DNA of 39,425 nt from Campylobacteraceae bacterium. GTDB taxonomy: Bacteria > Campylobacterota > Campylobacteria > Campylobacterales > Sulfurovaceae. Under the pieces are notes generated by a model, which had not been told where the DNA came from, searched no databases, and was given only the letters and a program-made list of their open reading frames with translations. Made by a program: the position numbers and the translations under genes. Position 1 is the stretch's first letter, and the number at the start of each line of letters is the position of its first letter. Of this stretch, positions 16,424 through 25,306 are shown piece by piece. The stretch is from assembly GCA_027038275.1 (NCBI GenBank), contig JALVXC010000103.1, positions 1 to 39,425 of the forward strand, read 5' to 3'.

Positions 16424-17788
16424 TTAAAAAAGATAGTCCATCTCTAAACGTAATGCTTTGTAGCTAGGGTCTTTTTTGAAAGTACCATCTACATTAGCAA
16501 CTTTGTGGTCTTCTCTAAGTATCATAGAGCGTAGTTTTAAAAATAGATTAGGATTATCTTCAAAACGTTTAATTAAATCAAATGTAAAAACATTACTGTC
16601 TGCTGGTACAGCTGGTTTTTTGTCATCAAAATTATTTATGGCATAACGACTCATAACATGCAATCCCTCAAAAAAACTATTTTCAGGAAAATCATAATCT
16701 GCTCGAACCATAAATGTTTCACTGTTTGCATACCAGTTCATTCCTGACATTGGTCTTGTGTATCCTGCTGTTGGTAAACCGTCCCAAGGGGCAACAATAT
16801 CTCCTTTATCTTCAACTTTAGAGTAGCCTAAACGTAGACTTGATGAGTCAAAAATAAAGTCTATTCGTCCTGCTATTAGACTACTTTTAAGTGAGTTTAC
16901 ATCTCTGTATCCTCTAGTATCATTTTTTAGATTTGCTCCACCAATATCTCCTGCACCGTTGTCAAACTGTTGCATATATCGTATAGATGGTTTAATCTTT
17001 AGACCATTATCAAATTTAAATTTATATGCTCCTTCAACTACTGCTGAAGAGATAAGCTCTGGTACAGCAGTATAACCTAGACGTAGTTGTGTATTTTTAA
17101 ATATTCTATTTTTTGTTTCAAATACAATAAGTCTATCTTTAATTCCATTCTCTTTAAGTTTTGAAGCACTCAATCCTCTATGCATCGTCTTGTCATCATT
17201 GTCTAAAATAACATCATGAAATTTGCTATGTGTACGTAACTTCTGTTTGGTAAGGTAAGCAAGTACAATTTTAGTTTTTGGAATAGTACCTATACGTAGA
17301 TGGACTCCTTGAAAAGCATTCGGTATCATTTTTCCATCATGTGACTGTAACATAAAAGTCTCTACTAAAAAGCGTCCAAGTTTAAGCTCTACTCTATGTT
17401 TTTTAAATGAGAGAAAGTTTTGTACAAAAGATGTCATACTCTCTGTTTTAGAGTCTCTTATCTCTTTAGAACTATAAATACTTGTTGTAAAGGCAAGACC
17501 ATTGTATCTTCCCGATTTAAAAAGAAGATTTCCTCCTACATTGTAGCTTGTAGATGCTGTATTATAAAAAAAGTTATTGGTTCTAAAGCGACCATAAAAG
17601 ACTCCCTTAGTAAAAATATCTACAAATTTATCAACTTTTTTAGGACGTTTCTTATACTTGATTGTCATATTACATTGAATTCTCTGTTTTGCTACTATCT
17701 TTTTTTTAGGTTTATTATCTTTTTCATCTTTAGCATAGAGTGTTTGATTCCATATAAATAAAATTGTAATGATAAGTAGTAATTTCAT
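16424..17788 (-). CDS. OprD-type outer-membrane porin
   Basis: The 454-aa protein has a signal peptide (about 1-19) and a lysine-rich linker. A barrel of alternating strands follows and ends in LRLEMDYLF with a terminal phenylalanine. Segments such as FYGRFRTNNFFYN, VELKLGRFLVETFMLQSHDGKMIPNAFQGVHLRI and PSIRYMQQFDNGAGDIGG are typical of the Opr family of substrate-specific porins common in Campylobacterota. The substrate is unknown, possibly small organic acids. AGGA precedes the ATG, and a minus-strand -10 lies at 17818-17813. It heads a likely two-gene unit with the AsmA-like gene. Confidence 0.82.
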   Translation of the reverse strand: MKLLLIITILFIWNQTLYAKDEKDNKPKKKIVAKQRIQCNMTIKYKKRPKKVDKFVDIFTKGVFYGRFRTNNFFYNTASTSYNVGGNLLFKSGRYNGLAFTTSIYSSKEIRDSKTESMTSFVQNFLSFKKHRVELKLGRFLVETFMLQSHDGKMIPNAFQGVHLRIGTIPKTKIVLAYLTKQKLRTHSKFHDVILDNDDKTMHRGLSASKLKENGIKDRLIVFETKNRIFKNTQLRLGYTAVPELISSAVVEGAYKFKFDNGLKIKPSIRYMQQFDNGAGDIGGANLKNDTRGYRDVNSLKSSLIAGRIDFIFDSSSLRLGYSKVEDKGDIVAPWDGLPTAGYTRPMSGMNWYANSETFMVRADYDFPENSFFEGLHVMSRYAINNFDDKKPAVPADSNVFTFDLIKRFEDNPNLFLKLRSMILREDHKVANVDGTFKKDPSYKALRLEMDYLF

Positions 17789-17812
17789 TTTATTTCCTAA
17801 ATATTAAACTAG

Positions 17813-17818
17813 ATTATA
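17813..17818 (-). promoter_or_regulatory. -10 box of the porin gene
   Basis: Minus-strand GATATAATCTAG contains TATAAT 24 nt before the porin ATG. The surrounding 220-bp gap (17789-18008) is AT-rich, holds no gene, and also carries the promoter of the divergent symporter. Confidence 0.5.
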
Positions 17819-17978
17819 TCTATGTAGTTAGTTTTTAATTGTGAAATATATTATAATAGACTATAATGAACAAAAGAGTGTAAACTCCAGTAACACTCCT
17901 TAAACCCCATAATAACAATATTTCTCATAGTTATATATAAAAAACTATTCTCTGTTTAATCTTGAAGTTCTCTTTAGA

Positions 17979-17984
17979 TATAAT
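17979..17984 (+). promoter_or_regulatory. -10 box of the symporter-sirtuin operon
   Basis: TTTAGATATAATCAAAA contains TATAAT 24 nt before the ATG at 18009. Confidence 0.5.
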
Positions 17985-18008
17985 CAAAAAAATTGCAAAA
18001 GGCAGATA

Positions 18009-19508
18009 ATGCAATCAAATTTTTCCACATTAGATTGGATAATATTTTTTTCCTATTTTTTAGTTTTAATTTTAACAACAGTTATTTTGAGTAAAACAAA
18101 GGTTAAAACTTCCAGAGACTACTTTACAGGTGGTAACACTATGCCAATGTTAGCAGTTGCTATATCTGTTTTAGCTACTTCACAGTCAGCAGCTACCTTT
18201 TTAGGTGGACCAGAGTACTCCTATAAAAAAGATTTAACATTTTTAGGGTTTTATCTTTCAGCTTTTTTGGCTGTTGTTTTTGTCTCTAAAGTATTAGTTC
18301 CAAAATTTTATGAGATACGTGCCATTACAGTTTATGAGTATTTAGAACATCGTTATGGTGAGACCTCTAAGCGTTATGCAGGGGTTATGTTTTTGGTTGG
18401 TCGGTTATTTGCAAGTGGGGCTAGACTCTATATTGGTGCTTTGGCTATCTCTATGATACTCTTTTCAGATATTTATGCTACTCATATTGCTATCTCTATA
18501 GCCATTTTAATAGTAGGAGCTTTAGGTTATACCTACTTTGGAGGGGTAAAATCAGTTATATTTTCAGATATTATTCAAGCTGTAACCTATATTGGAGCAG
18601 GGTTAGCTGTTCTTGTCTATTTATACTATAGTTTAAATGCAGATTTCTCAACGATTGTTCAAATACTAAATGACAACCATAAGTTAAAATTGGTAGATTT
18701 TTCCTTTTCAGGTGGTTTTACCATCTGGACACTACTTACAGGGTGGTTTTTACTAAATATAGCAGCTTATGGATTAGACCAAGATATGACTCAACGTGTA
18801 CTAACTTGTAAAAACAGAGAGGAGGGTTCACGCTCTCTTATCTACTCTATTGTCTTTACCATTCCTGTTGCACTACTCTTTTTAATTATAGGTCTGCTTC
18901 TCTATCTATTCTACCAACACCCTGAACTCTCTTCGGTAAAATCAGCCTGTGTTGACCAAAATATTGATGGTCAAAGTGTTAAGATTTTTATGCTCTATAT
19001 CTTAAATGAGATGCCAGAGGGGTTAAGAGGTTTGGTAACGGTAGGTGCTATTGCAGCGGCTCTCTCTTCAACCAACTCTGTACTATCTGCTATGTCATCA
19101 GTTGCTATTGAAGATATCTATCGACCATGGCTAACCAAAAATAGTAAAGATGAAAAGCACTATCTAAATGCTAGTCGTGTTATGGTAATTGTTTTTGCTA
19201 TTTTGCTCTCACTTATGGCAATGCTTTCGTTCTATTGGCAACAGTATAGTGAGTTACCTCTTTTAAACTTTGCTTTAGGTGTTATGGCATTTGCTTACGC
19301 TTCACTATTGGGTGTTTATGGAGCAGCTATCTTTACCAAAAGAGGAAATGAGACAACTGTACTTTGGGCATTGGTTGGAGGGTTTTTAACTGTATTGGTT
19401 CTACAGCCTTATATTATTGGGATTAAGATAGATTTTTCGGTTATGATGATAGTTGGTACTTTGGTTTCATTTTCTATTATGATGCTAGGAGAAAAAAATG
19501 AACAATAA
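18009..19508 (+). CDS. sodium:solute symporter (SSS family)
   Basis: The 499-aa inner-membrane protein has about 13 hydrophobic helices and the family signatures SRDYFTGGNTMPMLAVAISVLATSQSAATFLGGPE, the sodium-site region RLFASGARLYIGALAIS, DQDMTQRVLTCKNREEG, and AAALSSTNSVLSAMSSVAIEDIYRPWL. SSS transporters import solutes such as sugars, proline, pantothenate or carboxylates with Na+. The substrate here cannot be told from sequence. The downstream sirtuin gene begins inside its last codons (11-nt overlap), so the two are translationally coupled. A link to acetate or another acyl substrate is an inference from that neighbour. Confidence 0.88.
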   Translation: MQSNFSTLDWIIFFSYFLVLILTTVILSKTKVKTSRDYFTGGNTMPMLAVAISVLATSQSAATFLGGPEYSYKKDLTFLGFYLSAFLAVVFVSKVLVPKFYEIRAITVYEYLEHRYGETSKRYAGVMFLVGRLFASGARLYIGALAISMILFSDIYATHIAISIAILIVGALGYTYFGGVKSVIFSDIIQAVTYIGAGLAVLVYLYYSLNADFSTIVQILNDNHKLKLVDFSFSGGFTIWTLLTGWFLLNIAAYGLDQDMTQRVLTCKNREEGSRSLIYSIVFTIPVALLFLIIGLLLYLFYQHPELSSVKSACVDQNIDGQSVKIFMLYILNEMPEGLRGLVTVGAIAAALSSTNSVLSAMSSVAIEDIYRPWLTKNSKDEKHYLNASRVMVIVFAILLSLMAMLSFYWQQYSELPLLNFALGVMAFAYASLLGVYGAAIFTKRGNETTVLWALVGGFLTVLVLQPYIIGIKIDFSVMMIVGTLVSFSIMMLGEKNEQ

Positions 19509-20196
19509 AAAAGTATACATAGTAAGTGGAGCAGGGCTTTCAGCAGAGTCTGGCATACGTACATTTAGAGATACAGATGGTCTTTGGGAAGAGTATAGCA
19601 TAGAGGAGGTCTGTTCAGTTGGTGGATTTATGCGTGACCGACAGAAGGTGTTAGACTTTTATGATGCACGTAGAGCAGATATAGAACAAAAAGAGCCAAA
19701 CTATGCCCATAAAAGGTTAGCAGAGCTTAAAAATAAGTACCCTGACAATGTTAAAATATTAACTCAAAATGTAGATGATATGTTAGAGAGAGCAGGGTGC
19801 AAAGATGTTATTCACCTGCATGGGACACTGACTGATTTGCGTTGTGAAGATTGTGGTAAGGTGTTTCATATAGGTTATAGAAGTCAAGAGGGGGCTGTTT
19901 GCCCATCGTGTGGCTCTTATAATATTCGACACAATGTTGTAATGTTTGGTGAACCTGCTCCTGCCTATAGAAATTTAAATGAGTTATATACTGAAGCTGA
20001 TATGGTAGTAGTCATTGGAACAAGTGGACAAGTTATTGATACTGCTTATATGGCACAGTTGGTAGAGTACTCTATTTTAAACAATCTTGATGTAGATGAG
20101 TATCATGACCAGTATTTTAAAGTTAAACTGTATAAACCAGCAACTGAGGCTGCTGATGAGATATATGATTTGGTTGAGGAGTTTTTGGAGGGGTAG
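19498..20196 (+). CDS. Sir2-family NAD-dependent protein deacylase
   Basis: The 232-aa sirtuin removes acyl groups from lysines using NAD+. It shows the NAD motif GAGLSAESGIRTFR (11-24), TQNVDDMLERAG (89-100), catalytic H108 (IHLHGTL) and a zinc site C116/C119/C135/C138. Y55 and R58 (FYDARRAD) form the YxxR pair of CobB/SIRT5-type enzymes that accept succinyl or malonyl lysine. The C-terminal third is unusual: after VVIGTSG it reads QVIDTAYMAQLVEYSILNN and lacks the usual VxPA and INxE segments that complete the NAD pocket. AGGAG six bases before the ATG supports the start, which lies inside the symporter gene. It ends 11 nt before a palindromic repeat. Confidence 0.85.
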   Translation: MNNKKVYIVSGAGLSAESGIRTFRDTDGLWEEYSIEEVCSVGGFMRDRQKVLDFYDARRADIEQKEPNYAHKRLAELKNKYPDNVKILTQNVDDMLERAGCKDVIHLHGTLTDLRCEDCGKVFHIGYRSQEGAVCPSCGSYNIRHNVVMFGEPAPAYRNLNELYTEADMVVVIGTSGQVIDTAYMAQLVEYSILNNLDVDEYHDQYFKVKLYKPATEAADEIYDLVEEFLEG

Positions 20197-20207
20197 GTGA
20201 TAGTGGT

Positions 20208-20288
20208 GGGCAGACACATTGGTCTGCCCCTACGAGTTATTTATATTTTAAATTTGCATGATGTAGGGGTAGACCAATGTGTCTACCC
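20208..20288. repeat. paired REP-like palindromes in inverted orientation
   Basis: Two 26-bp arms (20208-20233 and 20263-20288) are inverted copies that differ at two bases. Each arm is itself a hairpin: GGGCAGAC/GTCTGCCC and GGGTAGAC/GTCTACCC, with 6-nt loops and 8-bp perfect stems. Each carries the same outer tag, CCCCTAC or its complement GTAGGGG. The pair lies between convergent genes, and could act as a bidirectional terminator. A related element occurs at 28520-28544. Confidence 0.8.
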
Positions 20289-20294
20289 ATCTTT

Positions 20295-20579
20295 TTAAAT
20301 CATCATCTCCTGCTTAAGCTTCTCCTGATTTAACTTTTTAATAAGTTTAGAAGATAGCTCTTCATAACGTTTTTCATCTAAAGATAGCTTTTCTAAAAGA
20401 GGTTTTAGCTCTTCACTGTTTGCCCAGTTATTTAAAACTTTAAACTCTTTTTTGGTAAGTTTAACCTTTAAAACAGCTCTTAGCTCCTCTTCATCTTTAA
20501 GAGGTTTAATAAGCTTTCTAATATGTCGTTCTACTTCATCTCTAAGTGGGGTTTCTAGGTCTAGTTCTTCATTATTCAT
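20295..20579 (-). CDS. small charged helical protein of unknown function
   Basis: The 94-aa product is helical, rich in Glu, Lys and Leu, and has no cysteine, signal peptide or membrane segment (for example LRDEVERHIRKLIKPLKDEEELRAVLKVKLTKKEFKVLNN). No family was recognised. Its ATG immediately follows the plsC stop, and it is the last gene of the ctpA-pur-plsC operon. It could be a small cytoplasmic partner protein; codon use and charge pattern look like a real gene. Confidence 0.6.
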   Translation of the reverse strand: MNNEELDLETPLRDEVERHIRKLIKPLKDEEELRAVLKVKLTKKEFKVLNNWANSEELKPLLEKLSLDEKRYEELSSKLIKKLNQEKLKQEMMI

Positions 20580-21293
20580 CTATCGTTCTCTTTTATGTGT
20601 TTTCTCTTCTTCATCAATAACTTTTTGCATCTTTTGGCGTACCTCTTCATACCAACCTTTGTTCTCTGTTGAGACCTTAAAAGGCTCTAAGTAGGTAATG
20701 TGTACAGTAGTAGAGTGGGCTGTTCGGTTGTGTTCATTTAGTAGGCGTTTACTGTTTGTGATGACTATTGGTTGAACAGTAAGCTCAAGCTTTTCAGCAA
20801 CAATACGAGCACCTGCCTTAAAAGAGAGAAGAGACTGTTTGTCAGTTCTTGTTCCTTCAGGAAAAATAGTAATAATTCTATCTTTATGATTTTGAATAGT
20901 CTCTTTTGCGTCAGCTAATAACTTAATTAATCCACTTTTGTTTTGTCTATCAACCTCTATCATTTTAGGAATTTTTAGTAAAAATCCAAACCAAGGAGTA
21001 TCAAAAAGTTGTTTTTTTGCCACCCACTGAAAATTAACATTTTGACTTGCTTCAAGAGCAATAATATCAATAATACCTTGATGGTTAGAGATAATCATAT
21101 CTACATTTTTATCTAGTTTTCCATGCTCTTTGATTCTACCTCCAATTAGAAAAATAATTAGTTTGTTGAAGTAGTGTAAAATTTCAGATGACTTTTTAGG
21201 CATAATCATCAAAAGAGGAACCATTATCCCTGCTGCAACAAAGGAGATGACCCCTGCACCATAATAGAATCTAATCTTCGCAAAGGTCTTCAT
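20580..21293 (-). CDS. plsC: 1-acyl-sn-glycerol-3-phosphate acyltransferase
   Basis: PlsC acylates lysophosphatidic acid to phosphatidic acid at the inner membrane. The catalytic HX4D motif is H71-x4-D76 in ISNHQGIID. The glycerophosphate-binding motif is FPEGTRTDK (144-152). An N-terminal hydrophobic segment (about 10-33) anchors the protein. At 237 aa it is typical. The start lies 23 nt inside the upstream SH3-protein gene, so translation is coupled. It is followed without a gap by a small unknown gene. Confidence 0.94.
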   Translation of the reverse strand: MKTFAKIRFYYGAGVISFVAAGIMVPLLMIMPKKSSEILHYFNKLIIFLIGGRIKEHGKLDKNVDMIISNHQGIIDIIALEASQNVNFQWVAKKQLFDTPWFGFLLKIPKMIEVDRQNKSGLIKLLADAKETIQNHKDRIITIFPEGTRTDKQSLLSFKAGARIVAEKLELTVQPIVITNSKRLLNEHNRTAHSTTVHITYLEPFKVSTENKGWYEEVRQKMQKVIDEEEKTHKRER

Positions 21294-22305
21294 GTTTTAT
21301 CCAGCCTATAGTACCATTTGTATACTCTATTTTTACAAAATCATTTCTCTCTGCTAGTTTTGTTGTTTTGTATCTTTTGTCAATATGAATACTTGTAGTA
21401 CTATTTGATGTAGGTATAATGTAGAGAGGTGAACCCTCTTTGACACATACTGTAGCTAGTGGAGTGTAAAAGGTTAAGAGTACAGCAGATGAGATAACAG
21501 CCATAACCAAATAGAAAAAGTCTCTTTTCCATAAAAATAGAAGTACAAAGAGAACAGAGAGACCAATAAGTAGATATTTTTTCAGTGTTTCAAAACTATC
21601 ATCTTTTGGATTTAGGTCTGTTTGTGCTGCTACAGAGGCATCTTGCATAATAATAGGAATAGTTTTCTCTACAAAACTCTCTTTAATGGTATCGAAATAG
21701 GTAAAGTTAAGAACTCCATCTTCAGCAGGTAAAACTATATAGTAGTTTATCTCCATTTTAGAGCCTTCTCTTTTTGCATTTTCAATACCATCTTTAAGTG
21801 CAGATGGAATATATATATCTTCTAAATTTGCATCATGAGCTTCAAGAGAGATAGCAATAAGATTGGTCTTTTCATCATATACTGAGACTTGGTGATTTTT
21901 AATCTTTAATCCAGAGGCTATGACTCCAGAAAAGTTTTTACTCTTTGGAAGTTTTTTAACAGGTATCTTAAGCCCAGAGAGTTTCTCTCTTTTCCCATTT
22001 ATAGTAACTACTATTTTAGGAATATAGAAGAGCCTTCCCGAAGCTTTAAAGTAGAAGGTGTAGAATACATTAGAACCATTTTTAATAATAACAGGTTCTT
22101 CTAGTACAGGTTTCTTGTCTCCATAAAATTCAAATTTTATCTTTTTAGAGTCTTGTATATTAGTTAAAAAGCTAATAGGAAAAACCTGTTTATCATATAC
22201 TTTTTTAGGAACATAACTGTAGTTAATCTCTCCTGCCACGAGATTGATAGAAGATAGTACAAGAAACGTAATTAATAGTAAGGTATATGAGTATATATTT
22301 CTCAT
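21271..22305 (-). CDS. membrane protein with periplasmic beta domains and SH3-like domain
   Basis: The 344-aa protein has a signal peptide (MRNIYSYTLLLITFLVLSS), a beta-rich periplasmic region of about 230 residues (YVPKKVYDKQVFPISFLTNIQ...; BatD-like in style), two membrane helices (about 252-290) and a C-terminal SH3-like domain ending KIEYTNGTIGWIKHEDLCED. The start is the ATG at 22305-22303, which overlaps the purQ stop by one base. A frame reaching back to 22416 would lie inside purQ and lacks a signal. The function is unknown; SH3-like modules often bind cell wall. It is sandwiched in the operon between purQ and plsC. Confidence 0.7.
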   Translation of the reverse strand: MRNIYSYTLLLITFLVLSSINLVAGEINYSYVPKKVYDKQVFPISFLTNIQDSKKIKFEFYGDKKPVLEEPVIIKNGSNVFYTFYFKASGRLFYIPKIVVTINGKREKLSGLKIPVKKLPKSKNFSGVIASGLKIKNHQVSVYDEKTNLIAISLEAHDANLEDIYIPSALKDGIENAKREGSKMEINYYIVLPAEDGVLNFTYFDTIKESFVEKTIPIIMQDASVAAQTDLNPKDDSFETLKKYLLIGLSVLFVLLFLWKRDFFYLVMAVISSAVLLTFYTPLATVCVKEGSPLYIIPTSNSTTSIHIDKRYKTTKLAERNDFVKIEYTNGTIGWIKHEDLCED

Positions 22306-22979
22306 TAGGCTATAAGCCCTTCTAGCATTTTTATGCCATCTGTAGAGCCTAAAATAGTCTCTATAGCACGTTCTGGATGAGGCATAAGCCCAAATACATT
22401 TTTCTCTCTGTTGCAAACCCCAGCAATAGAGGTAACAGAACCGTTAACAACTATAGGCTCACCTTTCTCATTAGAGTAACGCAATAAAATCTGTTCATTT
22501 GCCTCTAGCTCTTTAAATGACTCTTCATCTATATAGTAGTTTCCATCTGCATGAGCAATAGGAATGTTTAAGATTTCATCTTTTTCACACTTTTGTAAAA
22601 AGTCATTGGTATTGTTAATTACTTTCATAGTTTGAAACTTAGATATAAAGTGTAGCCCTATGTTTCTCTTTAAAGCTCCAGGAAGTAGTCCAACCTCTGT
22701 TAAGATTTGAAAACCATTACATATACCTAAAACTTTTCCACCACTCTTAGCAAAATCTCTAACAGCACTCATAATTGGAGAAAATTGAGCAATAGCTCCT
22801 GAACGTAGGTAGTCACCATAAGAGAATCCACCAGGAACAACAACTAAGTCCACATTTGAAGGGAGTTCACTCTCTTTGTGCCATACAATAGTAGTAGTAC
22901 AACCAAGTTTCTCAAAAGCATACTTGGTATCTAAGTCACAGTTAGTACCAGGAAATTGTAAAATTGCAATGTGTTTCAT
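22305..22979 (-). CDS. purQ: phosphoribosylformylglycinamidine synthase, glutaminase subunit
   Basis: PurQ supplies ammonia from glutamine to PurL in the fourth step of purine synthesis. It is a class I glutamine amidotransferase with nucleophile C87 (VLGICNGFQILTEVGLLPGAL), the oxyanion segment PGGFSYGDYLRSG and the His-Glu pair in LMPHPERA. At 224 aa it is the short form that works with separate PurS and PurL, fitting the adjacent purS. It overlaps purS by one base. purL itself is not in this window. Confidence 0.97.
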   Translation of the reverse strand: MKHIAILQFPGTNCDLDTKYAFEKLGCTTTIVWHKESELPSNVDLVVVPGGFSYGDYLRSGAIAQFSPIMSAVRDFAKSGGKVLGICNGFQILTEVGLLPGALKRNIGLHFISKFQTMKVINNTNDFLQKCEKDEILNIPIAHADGNYYIDEESFKELEANEQILLRYSNEKGEPIVVNGSVTSIAGVCNREKNVFGLMPHPERAIETILGSTDGIKMLEGLIA

Positions 22980-23218
22980 TATATTAACTCTATGGTATAG
23001 TCTTCAATAACAGTATTTGCTAAAATTTCTTCAGCCATCTTCTCAACCTCTTTTTGAGCCTCTTCTTTGTTATCAGTAGAGAGTTTTAAAACAATCTGTT
23101 TTCCCATTCTAACATCTTCAACACCTTCAAAGTTCATTGCATCGAGTGCATGGTGAATTGCTTTTCCTTGTGGGTCAAGTACACCCTCTTTTAAAAATAT
23201 ATTTACTATTGCAGTCAT
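22979..23218 (-). CDS. purS: phosphoribosylformylglycinamidine synthase, PurS subunit
   Basis: The 79-aa protein is the small structural subunit that bridges PurQ and the short form of PurL. The family pattern is clear: VNIFLKEGVLDPQGKAIHHALDAMNFEGVEDVRMGKQIVLKL. It is one base overlapped with both purC and purQ, so the three pur genes are translationally coupled. Confidence 0.96.
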   Translation of the reverse strand: MTAIVNIFLKEGVLDPQGKAIHHALDAMNFEGVEDVRMGKQIVLKLSTDNKEEAQKEVEKMAEEILANTVIEDYTIELI

Positions 23219-23937
23219 TATGCTTTCTCTCCTAAGATTCTGTTTAACACCTCTTCATAGGCGACTTTAAGTCCACCTTGACCTTTTCTAAATCGGTCTT
23301 TGTCCATACTCTCACCTGTCTCTTTGTCCCAAAATCTAAAGTTATCAGGGCTAAGCTCATCAATTAAGATAATATTTCCATTGGCATCTCTACCAAATTC
23401 AAGTTTAAAGTCTACTACAGTTAAGTCTTTGTCTGCAAAGAACTCTTGCATAATAGCATTGACTCTTCTTGCCATAAAACGAATATAGTCAAGTTCATCA
23501 CTATTTTTTACCAACTCTAAAATAAGACAGTGTTGGTCATTTAGTTTAGGGTCACCTAGCTCATCATTTTTGTAGTCAAACTCCACTAGAGTAAATGGAA
23601 GCACTTTTCCATCTTCTATACCAAGGTTACGGCTCAATGAACCTGTTGCAATATTTCTTACAATAACTTCAATTAAAATAACATCACACTTTTTATGTAA
23701 CATGTTATTGTCATCTAACATCTTAACAAAGTGTGTTGGAACACCTTTTTCATTAAGCAGTTTAAACAGTTCGGTCGAAATTTTATTATTTAATGCACCT
23801 TTTCCCTCTTCTGAAGACTTTTTCTCTCCATTAAATGCAGTCAAATCATCTTTGAACTCTGAAATCAAAAGTGTATTATCTTTTGTATTCCAAACTTTTT
23901 TTGCTTTACCTTCATAGAGCAGTGTTGTTTTTTCCAT
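23218..23937 (-). CDS. purC: SAICAR synthetase
   Basis: PurC joins aspartate to CAIR in the eighth step of purine synthesis. The start [13 protein letters not shown], the ATP-binding [15 protein letters not shown], the segment [16 protein letters not shown], and [30 protein letters not shown] identify the family. The length of 239 aa is standard. AAGGA lies ten bases before the ATG. It follows ctpA by 18 nt in the same operon. Confidence 0.97.
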   Translation of the reverse strand: MEKTTLLYEGKAKKVWNTKDNTLLISEFKDDLTAFNGEKKSSEEGKGALNNKISTELFKLLNEKGVPTHFVKMLDDNNMLHKKCDVILIEVIVRNIATGSLSRNLGIEDGKVLPFTLVEFDYKNDELGDPKLNDQHCLILELVKNSDELDYIRFMARRVNAIMQEFFADKDLTVVDFKLEFGRDANGNIILIDELSPDNFRFWDKETGESMDKDRFRKGQGGLKVAYEEVLNRILGEKA

Positions 23938-23955
23938 TGTCTATCTGTCCTTAGT

Positions 23956-25269
23956 CTACTTGTTTTTTGTAATCATTAAAGCTCTAAGAATGTCAATCCC
24001 TGATTTTAACTGAGAGTCTTTATATATCTGCTCTTCTGTTATAACAGTTTTATCTTTGTTCTCTTCTACTTTATCTTTTTTACCATCTACTTTTTGAAGC
24101 TCACTCTCAAGATGTCTTCGTAAATCTTTCTCTTTAATGGAGATTCCCTCTTCTGCTTTTTTAATCTCACCATAAGAGACCTCAACATCTGGAGTTACTC
24201 CAACAGCTTGAATTGTTCGTCCACTTGGTAGGTAGTAACGAGCAATAGTTAAACGTAGAGCTTCATCTTCATTAACAGGCATGACTACTTGTACAGAGCC
24301 TTTACCAAAAGTCTTTTCACCTACAATAACAGCTCGTTTATGGTCTTGTAGAGCACCTGAGACAATCTCTGAAGCAGAGGCTGAACCACCATTTACTAGC
24401 ACAACTATAGGAGTTTTTGTATCAGTATTTGGAGCAGTTGCATTGTAGACTAAGTTTTCAGAAGGAATTTTACCTTTTTGGCTAACTATTGGACCACTAT
24501 CTACAAACATATCAACTACACCAATAGCTTGATTAAGAAGACCACCTGGATTGTTTCTTAAGTCAATAATAATCCCTTTTGTATTTGGATGTTTTCTAAT
24601 GGCTTTTTTCATACTCTGTACTACCTTTTGGTCAAAAGAGGTAATACGTAGGTAGAGAATATCATCACCAATGGTTTTTGCATAGACAGACTGTATCTCT
24701 ATAATGTCTCTAACAATTTTGATTTTTAGAGGATGAGACTCACCTTTTCTTACAATAGTTAGCATAATCTCTGTATTTGGTTTTCCTCGCATAAGTGATA
24801 CAGCTTTATCTATGGTCATTCCAATAGTTGCTTGGTCATTGATTTTTAAAATAATATCACCAGCTTTGATTCCAGCTTTATCAGCAGGTGTTCCCTCTAG
24901 TGGTGCAATAACTGTTAAAGCTCCATCTCTCATACCGACAGTAATCCCAAGTCCACCAAACTCCCCATGTGTTTGAACCTGTAGCTCTTTGGTCTCTTTT
25001 GCATCCATAAAAGATGAGTGAGCATCAAGATTGGCAAGTAACCCTTTTAGTGCTTTATCAATAATATCTGAAGCATTAATATCATCTACATACTGGTCTT
25101 CTATAATCTGTACAATTTTTGTAAACTTTAAATAGGCCTGTAGTTTTGAAGTCTCTTCAGTTTGTGTTTCATAACTATTGGCTTGTGCAGAGCTTGTTGT
25201 AAGAATGACTGAGGCAGTTATGGTGGATATAAAGCCCAATAAGATTGCTTTTTTGTTTTTTATTATCAT
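23956..25269 (-). CDS. ctpA: carboxy-terminal processing protease, S41 family
   Basis: The periplasmic serine protease cleaves near the C-termini of exported proteins. It has a signal peptide (about 1-30, ...SSAQANS), a helical start, a PDZ domain (about 100-180, FGGLGITVGMRDGALTVIAPLEGTPADKAGIKAGD) and the S41 catalytic core. The nucleophile lies in NGGSASASEI (293-302), with the general base K323 in TFGKGSVQ. The C-terminus is Lys/Glu-rich. At 437 aa it is normal. It is the first gene of the seven-gene ctpA-purCSQ-SH3-plsC operon and is divergent from clpB. Confidence 0.95.
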   Translation of the reverse strand: MIIKNKKAILLGFISTITASVILTTSSAQANSYETQTEETSKLQAYLKFTKIVQIIEDQYVDDINASDIIDKALKGLLANLDAHSSFMDAKETKELQVQTHGEFGGLGITVGMRDGALTVIAPLEGTPADKAGIKAGDIILKINDQATIGMTIDKAVSLMRGKPNTEIMLTIVRKGESHPLKIKIVRDIIEIQSVYAKTIGDDILYLRITSFDQKVVQSMKKAIRKHPNTKGIIIDLRNNPGGLLNQAIGVVDMFVDSGPIVSQKGKIPSENLVYNATAPNTDTKTPIVVLVNGGSASASEIVSGALQDHKRAVIVGEKTFGKGSVQVVMPVNEDEALRLTIARYYLPSGRTIQAVGVTPDVEVSYGEIKKAEEGISIKEKDLRRHLESELQKVDGKKDKVEENKDKTVITEEQIYKDSQLKSGIDILRALMITKNK

Positions 25270-25306
25270 TTAGTTATTATGTATCCCATCGTTTTTTAAG
25301 AGCTAT

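Noticed and set aside
17420-17761. 113-codon plus-strand frame inside the porin gene
   Set aside because: It is opposite the start of a recognised outer-membrane protein and has the Phe/Cys/Ile-rich composition of an antisense frame.
22306-22416. N-terminal extension of the SH3-domain protein (MQQREKCIWAY...)
   Set aside because: These codons lie in another frame of purQ, are not hydrophobic, and precede a clear signal peptide beginning at the ATG at 22305.
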